A DNA stretch of 64,000 nucleotides from Methanocalculus taiwanensis (GTDB lineage: Archaea > Halobacteriota > Methanomicrobia > Methanomicrobiales > Methanocorpusculaceae): NCBI RefSeq assembly GCF_024372745.1, contig NZ_VOTZ01000001.1:62001-126000 (forward strand), given 5' to 3'. Below the pieces are notes generated by a model. It ran no database searches and had not been told where the DNA came from. It was given only the letters and a program-made list of their open reading frames with translations. Below, in pieces: positions 63,657 through 64,000 of the stretch (positions are counted from its first letter, which is position 1; every line of letters begins with the position of its first letter). Both the position numbers and the translations under genes were made by a program.

Positions 63657-64000
63657 AGTTTTACCTCGGACAATTGAGAGATGCAGGATTCAAAGCTTAA
63701 AGCTGTTGATTTGCATTTTAAGTATTTTGCGGACGTATTTTTGAGTTTAGTAAACATAGTTAACCCAATTGACATCCGCCCCCTGCATCAGGCGAACCGG
63801 AGTGATCAGAAGCATTCCCATCAGGATTCTGAGATCACAGCAGGAAAAGAAAGGAAAATACCACAGAATTGCATGATTTTAAACCATATTTAAAGATTAT
63901 ACGAAGACTTATAAGCCATATTTTACCAGCATATAAACCATTCAGGTACTGCGCGGAAAATGGCGCCTCCATTAGACAAACACTGCTGATAATTACGGCA
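63657..64000 (-). promoter_or_regulatory. fdhA upstream region to window edge
   Basis: On the minus strand a TATA-like AAATACTTAAAATG (about 63728-63715) gives a leader of about 40 bases to fdhA. Further out, 63870-63950 is very AT-rich, with repeated ACCATAT/GCCATAT words and plus-strand TATA-like CTTATAAG. This may be the promoter of a divergent gene beyond the window. No gene is seen here. Confidence 0.4.

Noticed and set aside
1-64000. tRNA or rRNA genes, insertion sequences, integrase and attachment sites
   Set aside because: I looked for tRNA T-loop and acceptor patterns, transposase motifs and terminal repeats and saw none that could be supported.

Overview
The window is a piece of chromosome from a methanogenic archaeon, most likely of the order Methanomicrobiales. 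The evidence is an F420-type formate dehydrogenase pair (fdhA/fdhB), an archaeal aspartyl-tRNA synthetase, a 'core' MetE-like methionine synthase of the methanogen type, methanogen-style PAS/histidine kinases, TATA-box promoters with several apparently leaderless starts, and very large secreted NHL/PKD/dockerin proteins. The genus cannot be fixed from the sequence alone. No rRNA, tRNA or CRISPR array was found.

Layout. 1-5.2 kb: the 3' end of a sensor kinase, a PAS-only sensor with a KaiC-like partner, then aspS and a methionine synthase. 5.2-16.2 kb: housekeeping and salvage operons on the minus strand. One operon runs adenylate-forming ligase, S component, fused ECF ATPase, EcfT, KaiC-like protein. 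A second runs TrpB2-type tryptophan synthase then an NAD-kinase-like protein. A third runs LCMT-like methyltransferase, SdpI-like membrane protein, RecQ. The first two operons share a striking promoter element of three TGTA boxes at exact 10-bp spacing ending in TGTACA, the known core of archaeal TRP boxes. This suggests one tryptophan-responsive regulon.

16.3-28.5 kb: a peptidase-like hydrolase, then two giant secreted beta-propeller/PKD proteins (2092 and about 1230 residues). Both end in a dockerin, and one also carries a cohesin-like domain and an SGNH-like domain. Two nearly identical 82-residue membrane proteins flank the pair. 28.5-30.3 kb holds toxin-antitoxin debris, duplicated promoter elements and an Ala/Gly-rich hypothetical gene.

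30.4-60.4 kb is an accessory/defence island, AT-rich in places. It holds an OLD/AriA-like ATPase with a TOPRIM-like partner, an ASCH protein, and a complete type I restriction-modification operon with an AlbA_2/Schlafen-like gene between hsdS and hsdR. It also holds a HEPN-SNF2 helicase with a sacsin-like HSP90 ATPase (a candidate little-described defence pair), an XRE-ImmA protein, a PIN toxin relic, a HicBA-like pair with an enlarged antitoxin, and a broken type II system (frameshifted methyltransferase plus the C-terminal half of a PaeR7I/XhoI-type nuclease). Three families of long tandem repeats (about 160, 84 and 177 bp) fill its intergenic gaps. An 11-nt iteration found in the 177-bp array also occurs inside the AlbA_2 gene, where it is read as an 11-residue protein repeat.

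60.4-64 kb: fdhB and fdhA (formate oxidation with F420 reduction), with a clear terminator and a promoter region running to the window edge.
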